Source: Ianthella basta
Taxonomy: Eukaryota; Porifera; Demospongiae; Verongiida; Ianthellidae
Length of the DNA: 64,000 nt
Reading direction: 5' to 3'
NCBI GenBank assembly: GCA_964019415.1
Contig: OZ025872.1
Coordinates: forward strand, 7,705,322-7,769,321
Below are positions 11,701-23,510 of the stretch, piece after piece. Each line of letters begins with the position of its first letter. The stretch's first letter is position 1. A program made the translations under genes and the position numbers. The notes beneath the pieces were generated by a model. It was not told the origin of the DNA, made no database searches, and was given only the letters and a program-made list of their open reading frames with translations.

Positions 11701-14700
11701 CCCTACATAAATGTGACCATAATCATATGTGAATGTTGTGGCATACACTACAGTCACTGGAGAAATTAACACAGTAGCTGTAGTAGCGATTAAAATTACT
11801 TACCCAGACAACGCGCATGTGAATCTAGTGTAAAATAGTACCAGTGCGAGTGAAATTCCACTTGTGCGAGTGAAAATCTCACTCGTACGAGTAAAAATGG
11901 TCGACGTGTTAGCCATAGGCGTTAACGAATGACTGCTCTTGAGCAAAAATCATACGTCGGGAGTGATCTTAGAGAGGAATGGGCCATTTAACAGAAGAAA
12001 GAAGACATGTTCACTCTTTATTCGGTTATTTATGGCAGTGAAGTGTTAGTTCGTGGACGCAAGGTATCTCACACATCACCAGGACTCTCCCCACAGAGAG
12101 AAGAAGCAGAAATTGGGAACCAGCCACAAGGTGTCTTTCTCCTGAGGAGGCAAGAGCAGAGGAGGAAAGTGAGGAATCGTATGGAAGACATTTTACGTTT
12201 TATGTTTACGTTTAACATTATATTGTGCATGTTGCGTAACGGGGATTATACAGGGATACGAGCTAACCTGCTCTGCCATCTTCCACTTCGTTGGCTCTTA
12301 GGAGGGTCCCAGTCTAGCAAACCAGCCACTGCACCGAGGTATCGCTGGCACTAAACCTCACGACAACTTCTGCTCCGACCGTGATCTCCGCAAGCTGTCC
12401 AACAACCTGCTTCGTATTCCCATGGTTTGTCTTCCTAGTGTGACTACGTCCTTCAATTCCTACCACTTCACTGCCATTTTGTTTGGTATACAAGACAACT
12501 TCTTCTCTTTGGACATGTTTTTGCAGGTTAGACATAAGGACAATTTTGCACGTCCGAATGAATAGAGAATTAATGCTTGTGTTAACTTCCGAGTACATTC
12601 CTCACTTGTATGAGTATATTTCTTACTCATACAAGTGAATTCCGTGCACACATAGCATCTGTGAGCTGTATACAATTTTATGGTTAGCTATTTCTAATCG
12701 GTACAGTAAACAAATGAATACTCTAATGAGCAGTTTTGAAAACTGACATAATCTGAGCACAAGCACATCAAGGCATATTCTGCCTATGTGGAAGCAGATT
12801 GTTGGCAGTGGGCTGGAGAAAGAGAGTGGCAGGCCGATTTAGATGGTCACATGTCCAGCTTTGGCAATCCAGCACAAGTTGGCTATGCGTGCAGTAGATT
12901 GTTTTGGCAGTACTCAGTTGAACAGTGCAGGAAGACACGCAAAGCAATGCCATTCGGTAAAACTGTGAAGCCATCCCTATCAACAAAAATAATAAACATT
13001 TTCTATAAAAATTGTAACGATGTTGGGATGGCATAAAAAGGACAGAAACAAGTAAAGGCTGTTACACAGTGGAGCATTAACCATGGTCCCAACATGCAAG
13101 AATGTCGCACCGTATAGTCCTACACCCTTGAATGTAGGGACGATGGTTGATGCTTCACTGTGTAACAGCCTTTACTTGTTTCTGTCCTTTTTATGCCATC
13201 CCTACATCCTTACAATTTTGTAGAAAATTTTTATTATTTCTAGTTTCTGTACTTTTTACAGTGGACAGCTAAGCTGAAGCAACACACTTAGTCTCAACCA
13301 TAGGGCATTGGTGCAGGCATTATACCTCATTTCTGTAATCCTGAAGCTCAAGGTGTGGGCTAGCACCTAGGTTCTGCGCTAACCCAGCGAGAAACGGCGA
13401 CCGGAAGCCAACCGTGGCAGTGAAATGCACGTACGACCGCGAAAGTCCTTCAAACGGTGCACAAGCTAACTGCTGCAGCTGCTATCAATGGCACCACTCA
13501 CTCCGGTTTCATCCGGTTTAATTACGTAATTTGAAAATGGCGTCCGTCCCGCTTGGCCAAGCAACTCGGCAGGAGTCGTGGCAAGCGCTGTCTTCCACAC
13601 TAACTCGCGCCGCCTTCTAACCTACAAAGGAATGCAGCCAGTCAAAAATGGTGCTGTATGGTGCGAGAAATATTTTCCTGGACCCTCTGGTTCGTGCGCT
13701 ACGGCTGTCAAAAAAGAAGAATAAGAATAAGAAGACGAAATGTGAGAAATGTCGAGGGCGCTATCTACGTGTAGGCGCTCCTTCACTGGGAAGTAAGGAT
13801 AGTTATGTGCACTATTCAGTCCCCGCTTCGTCACGGTAATCTTCGTTTGCCGGTGTCACAGTTTATTTTACCCCCCGTATAAAGTATCCCCCGGGTAACC
13901 GAAGATTGGTTAAACGACACAGAAATGCTGATAGAAGCTAGTAAAATGCACCCTACTGCAGGATGAGGCTTACCACTACCAGAAGAGACTGTTAGGTGAC
14001 GATATCTGCGAACCCTGCACTTCCTTTGCAGTCCTTGCAGAAGACCACATCAATCTTGTTAACTGACGACCGCGGTGAGGTTTTCGTCCTTCTAACATGG
14101 CTGGGATGCTTTTGTAGTCCTCTGGGTTCTCGAAGAATGTCAAGAGGGCACTACTACAACGAGCAGAAGTGTTTGAGTATCAGTACGGCGTGCAGTTACG
14201 CAAACTGGTGGACATCGATGTGCAGGTACATCGACGCTACAGCGTGAGCATGTGAGGAGCATGAAACGGTCCGAATCTTAGCAACTGCTTGTCAAAGCAG
14301 GGTTGATGGATGTCATAACAAACCCTCGAGGTGAAATACACCAAAAAGAGTTAAGAAATACTCAGAAATTTGAAGTCGGGGGATAAAGTATCCTGGTTTA
14401 TTTTACCCGGGGGAATACAAAACTGGGGGGATGGAATAAACCGTGACACCGGTTTTTGGCCTTATTCAGGAGTAGCGCGACTTTTCGTTTGTATTACAGC
14501 ATACAAGCAACCACTGCCTTAGCCCTACACAGGCTAAGGCTGATTACTTTTACCAGACAACCTGAAGCTGAGCTGGTTTTATAGCTATGTAACAAAAGAT
14601 GCTAATTGGCTTCAGTCACAGCATAGAACATGCACTCTCTGTTCTGCTGCCAACCTTGACCGTGAACACCATATAAAATGTCACACCTTACCATATATTC

Positions 14701-17700
14701 TCTTATTTTAAGTCACGACAATGTTCTGAGAAACAATGTAATTTATTAGAAGTAAATTGCCTGGCTAGCTGAACCTGGCAAGTAGAAAGCAATGGTGACT
14801 GAATAGAAGTTGCAGGAGGCCATTTAATTTGGAGAAAAGTGAATGCCTTTCTTGGGTTCAAATTAGTTAATTGCTGCTGTTTAATGGGTTATCACATATG
14901 TAGAGTTGCACTCAATATGGGTTATTCGATTTCCGATTTTTAAGTAATAGTTATAATAGATGTCGCTGATTTATATGCACGAGGCCCGAGGGGGGATTGC
15001 TTATAAATCAGGCGACATCCCAAAAAGGAGGTGTTATAAATGATTTATTTGCCGAACAAAGGGAAGCGTGGGCGAATGTTAATTGGTTTCTTGCCAAATA
15101 TGGAAAGCATTAGGGGAGTGCGGGTGAATCCAATGCATTTTCATTCTTTAGGAGAGCTAGCTAGCGAGGAGCTAAGCGAGTCAGGCAGAAACTTCCGTAC
15201 ACTACACCTCCGGAAGCCTCTTCCTCTACGGAGGAGACTTCTTGCCCTGCTCCTGCAGTGCGATCGGAGGCGCCAACAAGACTTGGCTGGTGAATTGTGC
15301 GTCGGCGGAAGGTGAGCCCGACGGCATTGGAGGCGGAGGGAGCCAAGCTGGCTCAGAGGAATCTGACAGCGGGACAGGACGGTGGATCGGTGATCAGCTG
15401 CGGTGGAACTGACCGTGATCTGAGTCTCTATGTTCATTCAGTAGCTAGCTAGCTACTTGAGATGTCTTTCCGCCGTGACCAGTTCCTCTCATGCTGAGGA
15501 ATCGACCACCATCGACGCACAAATTTCGACAGCTGCAGCACGGTAGAACGGCAGTAATCAGTTCTTCCAATAGGATGAAGCTTTTTGTGCCCTGATCCGT
15601 GACTGAAACTACAGTGGCACCATAGATATTCAAAACCCAACCATATTAATGGTTGGGTAGTGTAGAGTTACTGTATGCTTCATTGAACTGTTCTTGTGTT
15701 TAATTCATCTGAATGCAAGCACTTGCATGTGAAGTGTTGTTGCTATTGATTGAATCACAGTGAACCCGATTAGATATTTTCGTGAACCCGATTAGATTTT
15801 CTTGCTCTCCAATAAGATATAATCGCTCTCCAATAAGTTATAATTGCTGTCTGATAACAAATTGTCACCTCTTACTGCAAGTAGCACTTTTATAGTCACT
15901 CAATAAACATAGCAACCACCTAGCAACGGCAAAAAAGTGCCGATACCGATCCTATATTCCAATTTTTGCTTCACAATGTGTACCTTGGTTTCTTTGATCT
16001 ACTGCCTGAAGCCCTGGGTCTCAGCCACAGAGAACGGCTGACAATCGAGTGCAACCATCTCACCAGTTCTCCTGTGAATACGCTGTGTGTGCGCATCATT
16101 AATACAGCTTAGCCTACAGATTCATATGCGAGCTCCGCTTTCAGGCTTGAAGCAATATCTGCCAGAAAGGCGCCGGACTACTTGATAAAGTTGCTGCATT
16201 CTGCACCTCAACCTTTTGTTGACACTGTCTGTGTAATTGAGTGTGCTTGTCCTTCAGATGCTGCGCTAAATTCTTATAATCCCATAATATAACTCGTGCA
16301 ATTCCTACCACCGCACAGATTCCTTCTTGTTGCAGGCCTGGCACACTATGAAGTTGAGGTCCTCGTCGACAGCGAAGTAGTCCCATGTTGGTGACATCTT
16401 TCTTCCTGGCGATTCCATGTGCCGGAGACCCAGAACAAACCAATGGCAGACACTGCAACAACGTAACCACTCAACATAACACTTACACGCAAACGTCACG
16501 TGCTCGAGGTGACATAATCGGTAGGGGATGAATTAAAAACCGATTACCGATAAGGTTACAGAGACCCAAAATCGGCCAATACCGATTGCCGATCCGATTA
16601 TCGGTGCAACTTTACACGTATGTTACTAGGAATACACTATAGTTAGAGGAAACATGATAATTCGTACAATATTATTAAGCCACAAATTGTTGCATGTTCC
16701 ACAAGTGAATGCATTTGACCTAACCTGACCCTTCCCTTGTGGGTAGGTCAAGCAGTGTATGTCTGACTACTACATGTTATGGTGTCCGCAAGTCCTGCAT
16801 GTGTATGCACCCGCTACAGTTGAGGCTTAATGTACACCCTCCATTGCACACTAAGTTGCTGAACATGTGGTTTTACAACATGCCAAAATTCAGCACAGTG
16901 GATAATGTCTACCACTTTGACTGATTCCAGTACTGCTATTACCATACCAATATATCAATCAATCAGTCAATCTGTGTGGACATATCCCCGAAATTGGGGG
17001 TTGTTCTTACAATAAGAATGCTGATGTTGCTATGAGGGTCTCAAAGTATAATTCATGTTAAGTACTTTTTATGGCATGGTTCTATAATCAGACTTTAAAA
17101 ATCATTACTCCATCTTTATCTCAGTCTTCCTCTGGGTATCCTTCCCTCCACCTGCCCTCTCATCACCTTTTCGACTATACTGCCCTGGTTCTCCAACACT
17201 CTGTCTTTCCATCCTTCTCTCCTTCTCTTCACCTGTGCCACCACTGCTTCCTGCTTCAACCCCTTCCTTATCTTTTCATTCATTACACAATCTAATCTGG
17301 TCACTCCTGCCACACCCCTCAAAACTTTCATTTCCATTGCCTGCACTCTTGATTTATCTCTCTCCTTCAAAGCCCATTCCTCACAACCATACACTAAGAT
17401 ACTGTAGGTACCACAACCACATTGTACACTCTCAACTTGGCCTCTTTACTAAGCTCTTTGTTCCCAAACCTGGTTCTCTCAGTGCCCCTACTGTTGTAGC
17501 TGCCATGCCAATCCCCCGCTCCAGTTCACCCTCCATCCCACCATTCTTACTCAGCCTCACCCCAAGATATACCGTCTCCCTTGCTTGCTCTATCGTTACT
17601 CCCTCCACCTCCACCTTGCATTCCATGTGATCTTTGCTAACTACCATAGTGTTGGATTTACTCCAATTTATTGTTAGACCATGCCTCTTGATTGCTTCAT

Positions 17701-20700
17701 GCAGTCCTTTGATGTTTGCAGACAGGTCTCCTTCAGTCTGTGCCACAACTATGGTGTCATCTGCAAACAACAAAATCTGTATGAGGCAGTTATCTAGTGC
17801 TACTCCTCCCTGAAACTCCTTCATTGCCTCCCTCACTACTCTGTCCAGAAAGATATTAAATAACCAATATAACATAATTCTTTCAAGTTATGCTACGTAT
17901 GTCCTTCAATCATTACAGAGATGCACACTGTTTGCAGCTGCTGTGTATGATGTTGGGCTGGACGATGTGAAAGAAAGTGATATCCTGTTGTATGCAGCAC
18001 AACTTGGTTATTGCACCATTATTCAACTGCTATGCAAATGGGGAATGAACGCCAACAAGCAATCCAGTTTCACTGGCACAACACCACTTCTAACTGTTGT
18101 TAGCCCTAACCATCTCAGTGAAGACGAGAAAAAGAAGACAGTTGCTGTACTGTTGAAATGTAATGCCAAAGCCAGTGTTAATGTCCAAAATCATGTTAAG
18201 GACTCTCCCCTGACCATGGCTGTTCTGACAAAGCATGCTGATGTATTTGATCAGCTGCTGGATGCAGGGGCAGCCGGAGGTGAGCCTGACGCAGATGGAA
18301 ATACAATTATGCACATTGCCACTCAGGTGAATGCTGTTGCCATTTGTGAGAAGATGATGGACAAGGATGAATTCAAAAACATGATTGCCATCCAGAACAA
18401 TGACGGCCAGACGCCCATTCACCTCGCAGCAATGCATAGCCCCCAGTGCTTGAGTGGAATTATCTCTGCTCTTAAAAACCAACATGACCAGAGTGGTTAT
18501 CTAAAGTTTGTGGAATGGTTCTCAGCACCTGACAGTGGTGACTGCACACCATTGGATGTTGCTGCAAAAGCAGGACAGAAGGAAACATTTGAATTGATGT
18601 GGACAGAAGTGAAGAAGTATTCTCCTGCTTATATTGAAGCAGAGCGCAGCAAATTGAGGTTCTTCATCAAGGAGGCTGAAAGTGATCCTTCTCAATGGCA
18701 GAGGGTGAATGATTTCCTCAAGCTTGTTCCCAAACGAATGTGAGTCAAACTTATGGCTTATAACATGCTGTACTTGCTTGAATAAGACCCACCTATGCAT
18801 ACACATTGTCATTTGTATATGACAAAACAGTAACTGCCAGACCAACTTTAGGTGGAATTTATGTGCTCATGCATTTTGATAGTGTTTATGCTTGAAATAG
18901 GGATTATACAGTGTGTGTGTGAAATGACTGTTGTTGGCATTATGAATCTGATTTGTTTATCATGCACTGCACAATAGCATAGCCGATGTACGCTACACAC
19001 GTGTTTGTATTTCCTATTATTTGTGATAGGCTCCATGAGGTGCTTTTGGATGATGTATGTGATGCACAAGATGAGAAGCTATCTTTTCGCAGACTGATTA
19101 CAGCCACTGTGAAGGGCGATGCCAAGAGATCTGACCAAGGTCTTCAGGTATGTATGTGTAAACCTTGTAGTTGTACCCAGGGCAGAAGCTCTCTGCATGC
19201 AGCTGCATGAACTGTTCAAGGTAATCATGTAGTAATGATGTTTAAGTCACATACTACAAGAAGTGTAGTGACATCAATTTGTACAGTACCAAAATGTTAG
19301 AAGATAAAAATGGCGGAAGTCCTGAAATTTGAGTTGATCTTGCTCGCGATCCTCTTGCGAATCCTGTACGCCAACGCCAACTCACATCCAGTAGCATCCG
19401 GTGAGCAACCTTTCCCTACCTCCTCTCCTCCAACCCGCTGTCAATTTGCTTTGGAACCCTTCGTGGCTTTCAACGGCAGAAGTCCTCGCCTCCCCGACAT
19501 CAGTAGACGCCAGAGTCGGTGTAGAACTCGCTCTACCTTGGTGGCGAACAAGCTCAAAGTAAGCCAGAAATCAGTGCTATATCTTGCTACCATTTGCCTT
19601 CTGCTGTCGGGTGATGTTGAGCTCAATCCTGGACCGAGATACAAGTTCCCATGTGGCAGGTGTGAAAAACCTGTGCGAGCCAAACAAAAAGGCTTGCAGT
19701 GTGATGAGTGCGATAAATGGTTCCACAGTGTGTGTGAACAGGTTCCTCCAGCAGTGTATTCAACCCTAGCAGGTGGGGATGATGACTGGTTCTGCTCATT
19801 GTGTTCCTTACCCTCCCTCTCAGACAGCTTTTTTGATCCTCCAGTTACCTCTGACAATGCCTCCCACTCCATGCTGGAGTCGAGTGTGGATGTGGACCTA
19901 GACCCTGTCTCACTAGCAGATGTAGTGAAGAGGTACAAGAAGGGGAACGTTTTTGGTCACCTGAATGTGCGGAGTTTGTCTCGATGTGTTGATGAGATCC
20001 ACGACCTTATTGCCCCTATTGGAGATAGCAGCCTGTTCCTCTCCTTGAGTGAGACCTGGCTGGACAGTAGCTGCCCTGACGGTGTAGTGTCAATTCCTGG
20101 ATACAGAATATTCAGGAGAGACAGACGTGGGCTGTCCGTCTGCAAGCATGAGGTCGAGGCTGGGCTGGATGACCCTTCACAACAGAAGGAGGATGCAGAG
20201 GGTGGTGTGCACCAGAAGATGCTTAAGAGGTATGGGACCGAACTATATGAAGATAATGTTTGCAATGAATGAGAGCCTTGGGCTGCGGAGTGCAAGGAGG
20301 CCAAATGATCTGCATTTGAAACCATGCAAGACCAATTGGCTGAGCAGGTCCTTTGCTTACTGTGCAGGGCAGGATTGGAACAGTCTAACTTTGTCAATCA
20401 GAGATGCAAGTGACACTACTTTTAAATCAGCCTTAAAGCAATATTTCATTGACCATGACCTTGGATTGAACCATTGAATTATGTTATGACAATGCAATTT
20501 ATCACAATTCAGTAACAGTATATTATTTCATGTTCTCCCTGTTGTCTATGTTTCATGTTTTCCCTGTTGCCTTTATCCTACTGTATCTTGTTGGGTCCCC
20601 CATTCACACCAGCCTTGTGCTGAAGGGGTAACCTTAATAAATACAATACAATACAATACAATACAATACAATACAATACAATACAATACAATACAATACA

Positions 20701-23301
20701 ATACAATACAATACAATACAATACAATACAATACAATACAATACAATACAATACAATACAATACAATACAATACAATACAATACAATACAATACAATACA
20801 ATACAATACAATACAATACAATACAATACAATACAATACAATACAATACAATACAATACAAAATGTCATGATATGCAAAAATGTATCTTTCCTTTCTAGT
20901 CCTTTGCCTTGCTGTTCAGCATATAAGCCTTTTTAACTATGGGGGTGAGTAGTCAGACAGTGTACAGTAGCACTAAGTAAGCAGTGGATAAGTATGGCAA
21001 GAGCCTCCAACAGAAAGACCAGGAGCAGAGATCTCTTATAGAGCAATTAATTAACTTACTTTCGCACCCGGCATTAAGCATTTCCCAACCTGATAGGATA
21101 GATAGTGAACAAACAAACGTGTATACACACATTACTCTATTGATGAGCTTCCCAGCAGTTTGATGACTTCTGTATGCACTTTTAGCACTCATTGGCTGTA
21201 TGCATACTGAAGAAATAAATGTGTAAGTATTAGTTATACCACGGTGTATTCTGTTCTCCTTGAAACAGTGCGTTCCTACTGCTGCAGTGATTTTGAGTAC
21301 CCTTGCATACAAATTAGTGCATGAACTTGCTGTTTCTCATTTGTGCACTATACGAATCACATACATGGTTTATCTAGCTCGGCTACGGAGCGCTGTACGT
21401 TGTTGGCTTGTGTGTATTGATTGCAGCATGATGGAGGGAAGTATTCTTCTTTTCAATGCTTTGTGGACTCTTCCAAAGCCATGCAAAGTTGAAGCTGACT
21501 GCAAGTCGTGGCATTTGTATGTATGTGCTTTGGTGTGATTTGACACTTTCGTTGTTATCAATAACAACTTTCATATTTGGGCAATGATAACAGGATTTAA
21601 GTGCCCCTGTGCAGTATATAGCTTCTTATTGCAGTTATACCCCAAAAATGGCTTCTTATTGCAGCTATATCCTGGCAGTTGCCCCAGCAAATGAGTATAT
21701 GTTGGTCATATATCATAGTATGCCAAAAGGCTGCTTTGAGGTTAGGGATCATGGCCTAGTCAATTAGTTGTAGAAGTTGTAGAGTTATTTTTGATCATCA
21801 TCAGACAGCACGGTAGTGCTGTCTATGTAGGGATGGCAGTGGTTGTTTGTATGCTGTAATACAAACGAAAGTCGCGCTACTCCTGAACAGGACCGAAAAC
21901 CGGCAAATGATGTTTACCATGAAGAAGCAGGGACTGAATAGTGCACATAGCTAACATTACTTCCCAGCGTCTACATGTAGATAGTGCCCTCGACGTTTCC
22001 CACGTTTTGTCTTCTTCTTTTTCTTCTTCTTTGACAGCCGTAGCGCACGAACCAGAGGGACCAGGAGAATACTTCTCGCACCATATTGCACCATTTTTGG
22101 CTGGCTGCGTTCCTTTGTAGGTTAGAAGGTGGCGCAATTTAGTGTGGAAGATGGCGCTTGCCACAACTCCCACCGTGTTGCTTGGCCAAGCGGGACAGAC
22201 ACCATTTTCAAATTACGTGATTAAACTGGATGAAACTGGCGTGACTGGTGCCATTGCAAGCAGCTGCGTACAACTTCCAGAGACTTCTTCTGTTGTTTTG
22301 CTCCACAGTGGAATTCTTTGCCTTGCTCTACGACTTAGCATGGCATTTGGGTTGTGGAATGAATTATTTACAATGTCAATACATTTTCTCAAATGCAAAT
22401 TGCAGCTAATTCTATCAGGAGCTACACAAGTAGTTTAAATTGCTAGCTATATCATGTATCTTAGCTCCTGCTCCATAAAAAGTGCAGAAACTAGACATAA
22501 TAAAATTTTCTACAAAAATTGTAAGGATGTAGGGATGGCGTAAAAGAATGGGAACAAGTAAGGGCTGTTACATAGTGGAGCATTAACCGTTGTCCCTACA
22601 TTCAAGAGTGTAGGACTATACGGTGTGACATTCTTGCATGTAGGGACCATGGTTAATGCTCCACTATGTAACAGCTTTACTTGTTTCTGTTCTTTTTATG
22701 CCTTCTCTACATCCTTGCAATTTTTGCAGAAAATTTTTATTATGTCTAGTATATAATTAATTCATCATATTTTCAATCATCTTGATCTACATTCAATTTT
22801 CAATCTGCATACATGTATAGGGGGCTGTGAGAGCAGTGTTGGATAGCAGCCTATTTGGTGGTAATGCATTTGTAACCTCAACTCTTGATGGAAGAAGCAG
22901 CACTGCCCGATTCAAACCTGGTGTATGCTGTGCAGGCTGTTGTTGTGCCCGTTGCTATTCAGAAGGATCGAACCTAGAAGCTCTATGTACCACTGACATT
23001 CAAGTAAGCTACAGCAGAGAATGTCCCATAAAGTATACCATTCACATGTGCTTGTGTGCTGTGGGAATGTGTGCATTCTCTGATACACATGTGTGTGTTT
23101 GTGTGCATACTGCCCTGAGGGAGCCATGCGACTGGGGTGATAAGGTTGGTGTCTCCACAGCCAACGGTGCCACTGGTCATGTTGCCACCAGCTGGTTCAC
23201 CTCATTGATGGGGTCCATGTAGCCAAGTCTTGGCTGTCGTATTGCAAATTACAAGTTACAGGCTAAGTTGTGTGCATGTATGTGTGTGTGCGTTGCGCAT
23301 G

Positions 23302-23400
<99 letters not shown>

Positions 23401-23428
23401 ATGTGTGTGCATGTGTGTGTGCATGTGC

Positions 23429-23510
<82 letters not shown>

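Larger units (their letters stand above)
19300..20863 (+). mobile_element. L2/CR1-like LINE with 2A peptide, internally deleted
   Basis: The element keeps its 5' part (2A-like peptide, PHD finger, first part of the APE endonuclease; 19310-20110). It also keeps its 3' end (…TNWLSRSFAYCAGQDWNSLT…, stop near 20477), a 3' UTR and a long (ATACA)n tail. Nearly the whole endonuclease and reverse transcriptase between them are missing. It lies in the intron between host exons 19147 and 22821, on the same strand as the host gene. Confidence 0.78.

Noticed and set aside
20573-20878. Long open frames of a Tyr-Cys-Ile-Val-Leu repeat
   Set aside because: They are translations of the ATACA pentanucleotide tract.
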